Origin: Gammaproteobacteria bacterium
Lineage (GTDB): Bacteria; Pseudomonadota; Gammaproteobacteria; Xanthomonadales; Wenzhouxiangellaceae
Assembly (NCBI GenBank): GCA_018819105.1
Contig: JAHJQV010000055.1
Location: 1-62,363, forward strand
Length of the DNA stretch: 62,363 nucleotides
Reading direction: 5' to 3'
Numbering within the stretch: the first letter of the stretch is position 1; each line of letters starts with the position of its first letter. The notes under the pieces were generated by a model. That model did not search any database. It was not told the origin of the DNA and saw nothing but the letters and a program-made list of their open reading frames with translations. The translations under genes and the position numbers were made by a program. Of the stretch, positions 8,494 through 17,092 are shown one piece after another.

Positions 8494-9051
8494 CTAGAAC
8501 GGCTGATAAGAAAAATTCTGACCGCCAATCGCGGCTTCCAGCATCAGGCCCTGCTCACCCAAGGTGAACACGGCCACACCATTCTTGAATTTGGCGTTGG
8601 CACCGGCACCGGATTTCAGCGCCACGGCCGTGGCCTGTGAAGTAAAGGTCAATTCATCGAACTTGAAGCGATCCAGGGCCTGTTGCCGGTTGAACACGAG
8701 AATTTCGGTGTACTTCTGGCCACCGAGCTGAAAACCAATGGTGGCCTGACTGAGATCGGTGTAGCCGGTGGCCACGCCATTCTCATACAGAATGCCGCGG
8801 CCATAGGCACCACCGACGCCGGCACCGCCCTTGCCCACCGACGGATACACGGCATAACCCTTGGCCGAATCCAGCAGCGGTGCCAGGGTGGAGTCGGTAT
8901 AGCGCGCGGTCTGCAGCGCCTGGTCGGCCTTGGCACGCAAGGATTCGCGTTCGCGATCACTGCCGGGTGCGGTGGCACAGGCGCTGAGCAACAGTGCGCT
9001 GAGCAACATCAGACAGGCAGGCAGAATGCGTTGACGACTAGATACTGGCAT
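8494..9051 (-). CDS. YSC84-related (SYLF domain) lipoprotein
   Basis: A 185-residue predicted lipoprotein with a type II signal peptide and lipobox LLSAC near residue 24. The rest is a SYLF/Ysc84 domain: a helical segment with AKGYAVYPSVGKGGAGVGGAYG, then IGFQLGGQKYTEILVF and a C-terminal FTLGEQGLMLEAAIGGQ. Eukaryotic SYLF domains bind phosphoinositides; the bacterial role is unknown but probably envelope-associated. GGAGG lies 5-6 nt before the ATG at 9051, favouring it over the ATG at 9063, which would add MEAF. It follows pilZ directly and may be the last gene of the fab-pilZ transcript. Confidence 0.85.
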   Translation of the reverse strand: MPVSSRQRILPACLMLLSALLLSACATAPGSDRERESLRAKADQALQTARYTDSTLAPLLDSAKGYAVYPSVGKGGAGVGGAYGRGILYENGVATGYTDLSQATIGFQLGGQKYTEILVFNRQQALDRFKFDELTFTSQATAVALKSGAGANAKFKNGVAVFTLGEQGLMLEAAIGGQNFSYQPF

Positions 9052-9062
9052 GAAGGCCTCCA

Positions 9063-9407
9063 TTAGAGTGTTTCGGTACGGGTTTCGCGATTGAGCAGGC
9101 CACCAAGATGTGCCTCGATCACCTTGCGGGCATTGCCGCCGTCGGCGGTGTCGGCGAACTGCACGCCGATGCCGGCACGGCGGTTTCCCTGCGCCCCGGG
9201 CGGCGTCACCCAGACCACCTTGCCGGTGATTGGCAACTGCTCGTCAATGTCTTCCAGCGTGGTGAGCACGAACACGTCGTCACCGAGGCGGAAGGTGTTG
9301 CTGGTCGGCACAAACAGGCCGCCTCCGCGCACAAACGGCATGTAGTGGCGGTAGAGTTGCTCGCGATCACGAATTTTGGTGGACAACAGTTTTTGCTGGG
9401 TGTTCAT
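9063..9407 (-). CDS. pilZ: Type IV pilus assembly protein PilZ
   Basis: A 114-residue single PilZ domain. Its N-terminal half contains YMPFVRGGGLFVPT and its C-terminal half the strand GKVVWVTPPGAQGNRRAGIGVQF. The canonical c-di-GMP-binding RxxxR and (D/N)xSxxG motifs are not evident, as expected for the founder-type PilZ that works in type IV pilus biogenesis through protein contacts with PilB and FimX. Its place directly after holB and tmk is the conserved gammaproteobacterial location. The start overlaps the holB stop (ATGA). The pilus minor proteins it serves are encoded at 42.4-49.6 kb of this window. Confidence 0.9.
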   Translation of the reverse strand: MNTQQKLLSTKIRDREQLYRHYMPFVRGGGLFVPTSNTFRLGDDVFVLTTLEDIDEQLPITGKVVWVTPPGAQGNRRAGIGVQFADTADGGNARKVIEAHLGGLLNRETRTETL

Positions 9408-10465
9408 GCTTGCCTACCGCCGGTCCCGACTTGCCCGGTTCCGACTTGTTGTTTGACGAAGTCACCAATCATAGCATGAGAATTGCACAGCAATCGCCAC
9501 TGCAGCAGCCAGGCCTGCAGCTGCAGATCCTGACGCAGGCCGGTGGCTGCCAGAGCCAGTGATTTGCCCGCCTCGGCATACAGCTGCCAGCAAGCCTGCA
9601 GGGCGTCTGACTCCGCTGCCGAAGCCAGCAGCAGGGACCGGCAACAGCGATGCAGATGATGCTGCAACCAGTGCCAGCAGCGCTCCGCCGGGATACCCTG
9701 CCATTGCGCCAGCACGGTGGCGACATCGGTATCACCGGCAGCCAGTGCACCAAGACCCTCGTTGATGCTGACCGCTTCTGCCACGCTGTCGTCGTGCAGC
9801 ATGTGCCAGGCCTGCAGCGGTGCGCCATGCGCCAGTTCCAGTGCCAGCCTCAGGCTGGCGGCATCATGCTGACAATGCTGTTGCAGCCAGTGCATGGCGG
9901 CGTCCTCATCGGGCGCAGCCAGCGCCCATTGCTGGCAGCGACTGTAGATGGTGGCCGGCAGGGCCTTGCGGGTGTCCACCAGCAATAGCAGCAGGGTGCG
10001 TGCGCCGGGCTCCTCCAGCGTTTTCAGCAGCGCATTGGCAGCGTTGTCGGTCATACTGGCGGCATGCTCGATGATGGCTATGCGCCAGCCGTTGAATCCG
10101 GCGGTCAGATTCAGTGCGTTGATCAGACTGCGGATCTGCTCGACCTTGATCGTGCTGCTGTCTTCTTCCAGTGCCAATTTGAGCAGGTCGGGATGGCTGC
10201 CAGCCTGCAGCATCCGGCAACTGCGACATGACCCACAGGCCGCCTCCGTGCCGGGCTGCTGGCACAACAGCCAGCTGGCCAGGTGGCTGGCGGTGGCGTG
10301 GCGGCCACTGCCGGCACTACCGACCAGCATCAGCGCGTGCGGTGCGGCCTGCTGCGAATCAGTAAAGCGCTGGCGCAGCTGCGCCCACTGCGACTGCAGC
10401 CACGGCAGATCCGTCGGTGGCAGCGGCACCGCATCTGGCTGCAACGCCTGCACATCATTGCTCAT
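9404..10465 (-). CDS. holB: DNA polymerase III delta' subunit
   Basis: A 353-residue clamp-loader subunit. A P-loop-like GSAGSGR lacks the usual lysine, as in delta' proteins. A zinc-binding cluster (C, then CGSCRSC) follows at about residues 70-85. A RecA-like core includes IIEHAASMTDNAANALLKTLEEP with the clamp-loader signature, and an SRCQ segment follows. Delta' is the non-hydrolysing stator that helps load the beta clamp at primed DNA. The ATG at 10465 overlaps the tmk stop by 4 nt; the longer open frame reads tmk sequence out of frame. The 3' end overlaps pilZ in the same way. The C-terminal part is diverged, as usual. Confidence 0.92.
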   Translation of the reverse strand: MSNDVQALQPDAVPLPPTDLPWLQSQWAQLRQRFTDSQQAAPHALMLVGSAGSGRHATASHLASWLLCQQPGTEAACGSCRSCRMLQAGSHPDLLKLALEEDSSTIKVEQIRSLINALNLTAGFNGWRIAIIEHAASMTDNAANALLKTLEEPGARTLLLLLVDTRKALPATIYSRCQQWALAAPDEDAAMHWLQQHCQHDAASLRLALELAHGAPLQAWHMLHDDSVAEAVSINEGLGALAAGDTDVATVLAQWQGIPAERCWHWLQHHLHRCCRSLLLASAAESDALQACWQLYAEAGKSLALAATGLRQDLQLQAWLLQWRLLCNSHAMIGDFVKQQVGTGQVGTGGRQA

Positions 10466-11100
10466 GGCAACAGCAGGCCGCGCGACTGCAGCAACTGGCA
10501 TATGCCCGACCAGGCTGCGGCGGCGACAGCGGCAGCAGGCTGACTGGCATCCAGACACAGAAAGCGCTGCGGCTGTTGCTCGATGCGACGCAGGTAACCA
10601 TCGCGCACGCGCTCGAAGAACGCCAGCGTCTCACGTTCGATGCGGTCTGGCTGCTGATGCCGTTTGCGGGCGATGCCTGCGGCCACCGGCAGGTCCAGAA
10701 ACAGGGTCAGATCCGGCTGCAGATCCGGATGAACCACCCGCTCGATGGCGGCAACACTGGCAAAGCCAAGCTCCCGGCCTGCCCCCTGATAGGCATAACT
10801 GGCATCGGTAAAGCGGTCACTAAGCACCAGCCTGCCATTGGCCAGCGCCGGGCGGATGTCCTGCTCCAGCAGGTGCGCCCGTGAGGCAAACATCAGCAAC
10901 AGTTCTGCCGTTGCCGAGATGTGCAGTTCACGCCGGTGCAACAGCAAATCGCGGATGCGTTCACAGGTGGGATTGCCGCCCGGCTCGCGGGTGGCCAGGT
11001 AATCGATTGCGCTGGCATCGAGCTGCTGTCTGATGCTGCCGATCAGCGTACTTTTGCCGGCTCCCTCGACGCCCTCAAAACTGATGAAAACACCGTTCAT
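10462..11100 (-). CDS. tmk: Thymidylate kinase
   Basis: A 212-residue kinase that converts dTMP to dTDP in the cytoplasm. The P-loop GVEGAGKST is at residues 10-18, the dTMP-binding REPGGNP near 38, the DRF(T) motif near 96 followed by SYAYQGAGRE, and the LFLDLPV strand of the Walker B region precedes the lid. Length is normal for the family (about 210). It is embedded between mltG and holB with ATGA overlaps at both ends, so its level is probably set by translational coupling within the operon. The usual REPGGTP appears here as REPGGNP, a conservative departure. Confidence 0.96.
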   Translation of the reverse strand: MNGVFISFEGVEGAGKSTLIGSIRQQLDASAIDYLATREPGGNPTCERIRDLLLHRRELHISATAELLLMFASRAHLLEQDIRPALANGRLVLSDRFTDASYAYQGAGRELGFASVAAIERVVHPDLQPDLTLFLDLPVAAGIARKRHQQPDRIERETLAFFERVRDGYLRRIEQQPQRFLCLDASQPAAAVAAAAWSGICQLLQSRGLLLP

Positions 11101-12236
11101 TGCTGTTGTTCCCGTTGTTGGCGCAATGTTGCCAGATACGCCTGCACAGCGCGCTGATGCTCGGCGAGGGTGCGCGAAAACACGTGTCCGCCATCGCCGC
11201 TGGCGACAAAATACAGGCTGTCACCGGCCTCTGGATTGGCCGCTGCGCGGATCGCATCAGCCCCTGGATTGGCAATCGGTGCCGGCGGCAGACCCTTGCG
11301 GGTGTAAGTATTGTAAGCATGGTCGGTGCTCAGATCGCGACGGCGGATGTTGCCATCGTAGCTTGCCCCCAACCCGTAGATCACGGTGGGATCGGTCTGC
11401 AACAGCATGCCGCGCTGCAGCCGGCGATGAAACACACCGGCGATCTGTTCGCGTTCTGCCGCCACGGCCGTCTCCTTCTCAATGATGGAAGCCAGTATCA
11501 ACAGCTGATAAGGGCTGTGCAGAGTGCGTGCTGCGGCATCCGGATGGCGTGCGGTGTAGTCCGCCCAACTGCGCATGGTCACCGCCAGCACGGCCTGATG
11601 CATGCGTTGCAGCACCGCCTGTGCCGATTCACCACGGGCATGGTAATAGGTTTCCGGCAACAGCATGCCTTCCAGCAATGCCCGCGGTTCCAGCGCCTGT
11701 TTCCGCACCGCCTGCGCGGCCTGTTGCAGCAGCACAGAATCTGTGCCAGCGAGCAGTTGCTGGTGTATTGCCGCCGGTGTATCGGCCAGGCTGCTGCAGT
11801 CCAGCAGCGGTTGTTGTCGCAGCTGCGCCAGAACCTCGGCACTGGTCCAGCCCTCGACCACGGTGAGCGCATGCTGCACCACGGCACCCTGCTGCAGCTG
11901 CTGCAACCATTCGCTGACGGTCATGCCCGGGCGCAAATGGTATTCACCGGCACGGATCACCGGCTGTTGCAAGCGGCCATGCAGTCGCCACAACCATGCA
12001 TCAGGCGTGTTCGTGATCTCGCCCAGTTGCCGCACCATGGCCGCATAACTGCTGCCGGGCGCAATGATGACCGTCTGCGTGTCCGCCTGCAGTGGTGACA
12101 GCTCGGTGCCGGCAAACGCCTCATACTGTTGCCACAGCCAGTAGCCTGCGAGCAATGCCAGCAGCAACAGCAGGCTGAGCAGCCACAGCATGAAACGCAG
12201 CACCGCGGGCAGCCCGGAGCGCGCAGCGGCAGTCAT
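11097..12236 (-). CDS. mltG: Endolytic transglycosylase MltG
   Basis: A 379-residue inner-membrane protein with one N-terminal transmembrane segment (about residues 13-35) and a periplasmic YceG/LytG catalytic domain. The active-site glutamate lies in LILASIIEKE, followed by HRRLQRGMLLQTDPTVIYG and the NTYTRKGLPPAPIANPG signature. MltG cuts nascent peptidoglycan strands and so sets their length. The ATG at 12236 overlaps the pabC stop (ATGA), and its own stop overlaps tmk. The open frame upstream of this start is a pabC shadow and lacks the signal anchor. The pabC-mltG-tmk-holB order is the classic gammaproteobacterial one. Confidence 0.94.
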   Translation of the reverse strand: MTAAARSGLPAVLRFMLWLLSLLLLLALLAGYWLWQQYEAFAGTELSPLQADTQTVIIAPGSSYAAMVRQLGEITNTPDAWLWRLHGRLQQPVIRAGEYHLRPGMTVSEWLQQLQQGAVVQHALTVVEGWTSAEVLAQLRQQPLLDCSSLADTPAAIHQQLLAGTDSVLLQQAAQAVRKQALEPRALLEGMLLPETYYHARGESAQAVLQRMHQAVLAVTMRSWADYTARHPDAAARTLHSPYQLLILASIIEKETAVAAEREQIAGVFHRRLQRGMLLQTDPTVIYGLGASYDGNIRRRDLSTDHAYNTYTRKGLPPAPIANPGADAIRAAANPEAGDSLYFVASGDGGHVFSRTLAEHQRAVQAYLATLRQQREQQQ

Positions 12237-13066
12237 CTGGCAGCCCGTAGGCAGGCAGTGACCGTATCCACCAGCACACTGGTCGCTGCACTGTCGGGCA
12301 ATGGCTGCTGCGCCAGTTCGGTGACCGGCATGATGCCACGCACCGAGTTGCACAGTGCCAATGCGGCCGGCTGCGCCAGCTCGGCGCGCAGCAGGCGGGC
12401 TGCAGTGATCAGCCCCTTATCCAGCAGCCAGCTGCGCAGCACGCCATTGACGCCACAGCGATCGATCACCGGCGTCAGCCATTGCCCCTGCACCCATACC
12501 AGCACATTGCTACTGATCGCCTCCACCAGACAACCCTGCTGATCACACAGCAGCAGCTCATCCACTCCACGCCGCTGTGCTTCGCTGGCAGCCAGCACCT
12601 GTTCCAGTCGTGCCAGGTGTTTGATGCCCGCCAGCAATGGCTGACTGCTCAGCTGCAATTCAGCCCAGTCCAGCCGCAGTCCGGCAGTGCGCGCAGCCGG
12701 CATGGCGCGACGCTGCCAGCGCAGCTCGCAACGACTCAACCGCTGTCCGTCGTGGTTCTCATCCAGCAGCGGCCAGTAGCCCTGCCCCTGCGCACGCGCA
12801 AGGGTCAGCCGCAGCACACAATCATCGTTGCCGGCCAGGCTTGTCGCCTGCGCCAGCAATACATCCTCTGCCGGCGGCACCAGCGCCAGCCGGCGTGCGT
12901 CGCGCTGCAGCCGCTGCATGTGCCAGCGCCACCATGGCGCGCGGCCACGGAAAAAGGCAATGGTTTCAAACAGACCATCGGCATAGTCTGCAGCGCGCGC
13001 CAGCTCGCCTGCTGCCGGGGAGTGACTGGTCGGCGCGGAGTTCGGTGTCACCGAGGGCTGCATCAT
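12233..13066 (-). CDS. pabC: Aminodeoxychorismate lyase
   Basis: A 277-residue fold-type IV PLP enzyme that splits 4-amino-4-deoxychorismate into p-aminobenzoate and pyruvate for folate synthesis. DGLFETIAFFRG lies near the N-terminus. The PLP lysine sits in LLAGIKHLARLEQVLA, and the cofactor-phosphate segment is LVEAISSNVLVWVQG. Two adjacent ATGs (13066 and 13063) are possible; the first overlaps the pabB TGA as ATGA and is used here. The first 25 residues are a Pro/Ser-rich extension before the conserved fold. It sits directly behind pabB, giving the two enzymes of p-aminobenzoate synthesis in order. Confidence 0.9.
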   Translation of the reverse strand: MMQPSVTPNSAPTSHSPAAGELARAADYADGLFETIAFFRGRAPWWRWHMQRLQRDARRLALVPPAEDVLLAQATSLAGNDDCVLRLTLARAQGQGYWPLLDENHDGQRLSRCELRWQRRAMPAARTAGLRLDWAELQLSSQPLLAGIKHLARLEQVLAASEAQRRGVDELLLCDQQGCLVEAISSNVLVWVQGQWLTPVIDRCGVNGVLRSWLLDKGLITAARLLRAELAQPAALALCNSVRGIMPVTELAQQPLPDSAATSVLVDTVTACLRAAR

Positions 13067-14460
13067 GCCGGCAGCGGGTTGAGGCTGCGCACGATGCCAG
13101 CGGCCTTGGCCTCGGTCTCGGCGAGCTCACTACGTGGATCGGAATCGGCCACGATGCCGCTGCCACAGCGCCATTGCACGACCTGCTGCTGGCACCACAG
13201 ACTGCGAATCAGGATGTTCATGTCCATGCTGCCATGTCGACTCAGATAACCCATCGAACCAGTATAGAAATGCCGCGGCTGTTGTTCCAGCGCGGCGATG
13301 ATCTGCATGCAGCGGACTTTGGGACAACCGGTGATGGTGCCGCCGGGAAACGTCGCGGCAATGGCATCCACCGGGGTCAGACCCGGGCGCAGCCGGCCAC
13401 TGACATTGGACACGATGTGGTGCACCGAGGCATAGCTTTCGCTGACCATCAGCTCATCCACAACCATACTGCCGGCGGCGCACACCCGTCCCAGGTCATT
13501 GCGCTCCAGATCGATCAGCATGATGTGCTCGGCACGCTCCTTGGGGTTGTCCAGCAATTCCCGCAGCAGCCGCCGGTCCTGTTCGGCGTCGGCACCGCGC
13601 GGTCTGGTGCCGGCAATCGGGCGTGTTGATACTCGCCCCCGGTGCACCGCCACCAGTCGTTCCGGGGAGGCACTCACCAGGGTGCCGCCAAACATGTTTG
13701 CCAGCCCGGCAAACGGTGCCGGATTGCGCTGACACAGGCTGGCATACAGCAGCATGGCAAGCTGCCCGGCGTCGATGTCACGCTCAGCGCGGGCGCGCCA
13801 GCCGCGCGACAGGTTGACCTGAAACACGTCACCCGCCGCGATCCAGCGTTTGATACGATCAACATTGGCGCAGAAACGTGCGCCATCCTCGGCTTCGATG
13901 TGCCAGCGCAAAGGCTGCAGGACTGCGGGATCGGGTGCGACACAGTGGCTGCCTGTTTCCACCAGCGCCTGCAGCCGCGTGAGGGCGGCAGAGGATTCTG
14001 CCACCAGCAGCGTCTGTTGCTGCCAGTGATCAATGATCACCGCCGCATCGCAACGCCAGGCAGCGGCGATCGGCTGTTGTGCCGCCGGCAGCCTCAGCAC
14101 CGGCTCGATCTCGCCAGCCAGTTCGTAGCCCAGATAAACGAACCAACCGCCAACAAACGGCAGCTCGCTGCAGTCCGGTGCAATCGCTGCGGCCTGATAG
14201 GCTGCTGCCAGTCGGGGCAGAAAATTGTCATTGTCGTCAGCGGCAAGCTGCGCCTGCCCTGCACTGCGCGCATGCGCCAGCAGCGGTGGCTGATCGGCTC
14301 GCGCCAGCAGCATGGAATAGCGGTGTCGACGGTCGGCATGACCACAGCTGTGCAGCATGAACGGCAGGGCATCGGGATGCTGCTGGTGCAGCGCAGTCAG
14401 GTCCAGCACCCGGGGCAGCAGACTGAGCTGCACGGGGCCGTCTTGATCGATGGCTAACAC
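13063..14460 (-). CDS. pabB: Aminodeoxychorismate synthase component I
   Basis: A 465-residue chorismate-utilising enzyme. The N-terminal domain (about residues 1-150) and the catalytic domain (about 190-460) are both present, with PIAGTRPRG, DLERNDLGRV, ATFPGGTITGCPK and GSGIVADSDP. It aminates chorismate using ammonia from a PabA-type amidotransferase, which is not in this window. The motif PIAGT has Ala where E. coli PabB has the catalytic Lys of PIKGT; Ala is the usual residue in anthranilate synthase TrpE. The overlap with pabC argues for PabB, but TrpE-like activity cannot be excluded from sequence. About 55 nt separate it from fabF upstream. Confidence 0.85.
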   Translation of the reverse strand: MLAIDQDGPVQLSLLPRVLDLTALHQQHPDALPFMLHSCGHADRRHRYSMLLARADQPPLLAHARSAGQAQLAADDNDNFLPRLAAAYQAAAIAPDCSELPFVGGWFVYLGYELAGEIEPVLRLPAAQQPIAAAWRCDAAVIIDHWQQQTLLVAESSAALTRLQALVETGSHCVAPDPAVLQPLRWHIEAEDGARFCANVDRIKRWIAAGDVFQVNLSRGWRARAERDIDAGQLAMLLYASLCQRNPAPFAGLANMFGGTLVSASPERLVAVHRGRVSTRPIAGTRPRGADAEQDRRLLRELLDNPKERAEHIMLIDLERNDLGRVCAAGSMVVDELMVSESYASVHHIVSNVSGRLRPGLTPVDAIAATFPGGTITGCPKVRCMQIIAALEQQPRHFYTGSMGYLSRHGSMDMNILIRSLWCQQQVVQWRCGSGIVADSDPRSELAETEAKAAGIVRSLNPLPA

Positions 14461-14516
14461 GGGGGCGCTAACACGAAGTCAACGGGCACAAAAATGGCAA
14501 CCGCGCCGAACGCGGT

Positions 14517-15758
14517 TCAGAGCTTTTTGAACAGCAGGGTGCCGTTGGTACCGCCAAAGCCGAACGAGTTGGACATGGCCGTGCTGATCGGCATTTCGCG
14601 CGCCTGGTGCGGGGTGTAATCGAGATCACAGCCCGGGCTGGGTTGATCCAGATTGATGGTTGGCGGCACCACGCCGTCACGCATGGCCAGCAGCGTGAAA
14701 ATGGCTTCCACACCACCGGCGGCACCAAGCAGATGTCCGGTCATGGATTTGGTCGAGCTGATCGCCAGCCGGTAGGCATGTTCACCAAAGCAGCGCTTGA
14801 TGCCATCGGACTCGGCCTGGTCACCCAGCGGCGTCGAGGTGCCATGGGCATTGACGTAATCGACCTGGTCGGCGCTGATGCCGGCATCCAGCAGGGCGTT
14901 GTGCATGCTGCGGGCCGCGCCATCGCCGCCTTCCGGCGGCTGGGTAATGTGGTGGGCATCCGAACTCATGCCAAACCCGGCCAGTTCGGCCAGGATGTTG
15001 GCGCCACGGGCACGGGCGTGCTCGAGTTCTTCCAGCACCAGTATGCCGGCACCGTTGCTGAGTACGAAGCCGTCACGGTCCTGATCCCATGGCCGTGAAG
15101 CGGTGGTCGGATTGTCGTTGTTGGTGGAAAGCGCCTTGGCCGAGGCAAAGCCGCCCATGGCGGTGGGCGTGGTGGCAAATTCGCAGCCGCCGGCGATCAT
15201 CACATCGGCGTCACCGTAGGCGATCATGCGCGCGGATTCGCCGATGTTGTGGTTGGCCGAGGTGCAGGCCGAAACGATGCTGAAACTGGGGCCCTGCAAG
15301 CCATAGCGGATCGACAGCAGCCCGGACACGATGTTGATGATTGTGGCCGGAACAAACAGCGGCGAAATGCGTCGCGGCCCACCTTTCAGGTAGGCGTCGT
15401 AGTTTTGCTCGATGGTCTTGATGCCACCGACACCGGCACCGATCAGCGTGCCGGCACGGGTGCGGTCCATGCGCTCGAAATCCAGTCCGGCATGTTCGAT
15501 CGCCTGGATTGCTGCGGCCAGTCCGTAGTGCGTGAACGGATCGTACTTGCGAGCATCCTTGGGGCCGATCCAGGCGGCCGCATCAAAATCGCTGATCTGA
15601 CCGGCAATGCGGCTGGCAAACAGCTCCGGGGCAAACTCATCCAGCGTGCTGATGCCGCTGCGGCCGTGGACGATGTTGTCCCACGCGCTGTCGATGTCGT
15701 TGCCGACCGGGGAAATGATCCCCATGCCGGTGACGACGATTCTGCGGTCACTGCGCAT
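14517..15758 (-). CDS. fabF: 3-oxoacyl-ACP synthase II
   Basis: A 413-residue condensing enzyme that elongates acyl-ACP with malonyl-ACP. The thiolase-fold catalytic triad is visible: Cys165 in SACTSAN, His in NAHGTSTPLGD and His in KSMTGHLLGAAGG. The C-terminal NSFGFGGTNGTL loop is typical of FabF/FabB. Length is that of FabF. The ATG at 15758 has AGGAG about 6 nt upstream; an upstream start would add seven residues unlike the family. It follows acpP by 53 nt on the same strand, the conserved order, and is followed by pabB. Confidence 0.96.
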   Translation of the reverse strand: MRSDRRIVVTGMGIISPVGNDIDSAWDNIVHGRSGISTLDEFAPELFASRIAGQISDFDAAAWIGPKDARKYDPFTHYGLAAAIQAIEHAGLDFERMDRTRAGTLIGAGVGGIKTIEQNYDAYLKGGPRRISPLFVPATIINIVSGLLSIRYGLQGPSFSIVSACTSANHNIGESARMIAYGDADVMIAGGCEFATTPTAMGGFASAKALSTNNDNPTTASRPWDQDRDGFVLSNGAGILVLEELEHARARGANILAELAGFGMSSDAHHITQPPEGGDGAARSMHNALLDAGISADQVDYVNAHGTSTPLGDQAESDGIKRCFGEHAYRLAISSTKSMTGHLLGAAGGVEAIFTLLAMRDGVVPPTINLDQPSPGCDLDYTPHQAREMPISTAMSNSFGFGGTNGTLLFKKL

Positions 15759-15811
15759 GATGCTCCTGGTGCTTCGCAAGCATGAAATGGATCTGGCTGA
15801 GCGCGACGCAA

Positions 15812-16051
15812 TCAGCCGGCGGCGTTGTTTTTGACGTAGTCAATGGCCTGCTGGACGTTGGTGATTTTTTCTGCTTCTTCGTCCGGAATTTCGCATTCGA
15901 ATTCCTCTTCCAGCGCCATCACCAGTTCCACGGTATCCAGGGAATCGGCGCCCAGATCGTCGACAAATGATGCGCTCGGAGTGACTTCATCTTCCTTGAC
16001 GCCCAGTTGTTCTACAACAATCTTGGTAACACGTTGTTCAATACTGCTCAT
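15812..16051 (-). CDS. acpP: Acyl carrier protein
   Basis: A 79-residue acidic protein with the 4'-phosphopantetheine attachment Ser37 in [19 protein letters not shown]. It carries growing acyl chains between the Fab enzymes. Start MSSIEQRV matches the family; AGGAAA lies about 5 nt upstream of the ATG. It stands between fabG (upstream, 185-nt gap) and fabF. The AT-rich gap carries a consensus -10 element, so acpP probably has its own strong promoter in addition to read-through, in keeping with the high amounts of ACP that cells need. Confidence 0.97.
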   Translation of the reverse strand: MSSIEQRVTKIVVEQLGVKEDEVTPSASFVDDLGADSLDTVELVMALEEEFECEIPDEEAEKITNVQQAIDYVKNNAAG

Positions 16052-16161
16052 GATGCATTTCCTGTGGTGGTGGAGGATCGGGTAGAAAGACATGACATTG
16101 TAATCGAACCGATGCAATGCTGCTATATGTCTGGTCTGTTATGATCTATATGATTGATTTT

Positions 16162-16190
16162 ATTATAAATTAATGACTATTTTTCAGTCC
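16162..16190 (-). promoter_or_regulatory. Putative acpP promoter
   Basis: On the minus strand a perfect TATAAT occupies 16162-16167 in a markedly AT-rich gap between fabG and acpP. The hexamer 17 nt upstream (GGACTG) is a poor -35. The leader to the acpP ATG would be about 105 nt. Called on the -10 and the base composition only. Confidence 0.45.
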
Positions 16191-16236
16191 GGAAACAGCC
16201 GATTCAGGTGCCCGTCTGCGCGATCTGACGGCGCAT

Positions 16237-17001
16237 TCAGGCCATGTACATGCCACCGTTGACATGCAGCGTTTCGCCGCTGATGTAGGCGGCCTGTTCG
16301 GAGGCCAGAAAACTCACCGCATGGGCGATGTCTTCGACCTGGCCAAGCCGCGCCAGCGGAATGTTGGCCAGCATGGCATCGCGCTGCTGGGCATCCAGAT
16401 CTGCGGTCATGTCGGTCTCGATGAAACCCGGCGCCACCACGTTGACGGTGATGCCGCGACTGCCGACCTCACGCGCCAGCGACTTGCTGAATGCGGTCAC
16501 GCCGGCCTTGGCGGCGGCATAGTTGGCCTGGCCTGGGTTGCCGATGCTGCCGATCACCGAGGTGATTGAGATGATGCGCCCCCAGCGCTGCTTCATCATG
16601 CCGCGCAGGCAGGCCTTGCTGAGTCGGAACACCGAGCGCAGATCGGTGTTCTGCACGCTCTGCCAGTCGTCCTCGCTCATGCGCAACAGCAACTGATCGC
16701 GGGTGATGCCGGCATTGTTGACCAGAATCGTCGGCGCACCGGCGCGCTCACTGATCACCGCCAGCGCCTGGGCAATGCTGTCACTGTCGTTCACGTCCAG
16801 TTGCAGACCGGCAGCGTCCAGCTGCGGATTGAGTGCGGCCAGTCTGGCACTGATGGCGCTGGCCCCGGCTGCCGAGGTGGCGGTGCCGAACACCTGATGC
16901 CCCTGGGCTGCCAGGGCGTCGGCGATCGCCGCACCGATGCCACGGCTGGCACCGGTGACCAGAGCGATGCGCGCAGCGGATGTTGATGTGCTTGGGTTCA
17001 T
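16237..17001 (-). CDS. fabG: 3-oxoacyl-ACP reductase
   Basis: A 254-residue short-chain dehydrogenase/reductase that reduces 3-oxoacyl-ACP with NADPH. Cofactor motif TGASRGIG lies at about residues 16-23, NNAG near 95, catalytic Ser in ISITSVIGSIGNPGQ, then the YAAAKAG Tyr-Lys pair and a PGFIETDMT loop typical of FabG. The start MNPSTSTSAAR was chosen because longer frames run back into the fabD end. The N-terminus is a short Ser/Thr-rich extension before the first strand. It lies 91 nt after fabD and ahead of acpP, as in most proteobacteria. Confidence 0.95.
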   Translation of the reverse strand: MNPSTSTSAARIALVTGASRGIGAAIADALAAQGHQVFGTATSAAGASAISARLAALNPQLDAAGLQLDVNDSDSIAQALAVISERAGAPTILVNNAGITRDQLLLRMSEDDWQSVQNTDLRSVFRLSKACLRGMMKQRWGRIISITSVIGSIGNPGQANYAAAKAGVTAFSKSLAREVGSRGITVNVVAPGFIETDMTADLDAQQRDAMLANIPLARLGQVEDIAHAVSFLASEQAAYISGETLHVNGGMYMA

Positions 17002-17092
17002 GCCTTGATTGCTCTTGGTTGTCGCGCTGATTTGATTTGCACTGTTTGACTGATGGCTTGCCGGTGCAGCGTCCGGTGCTGCCTGAGCGTAT

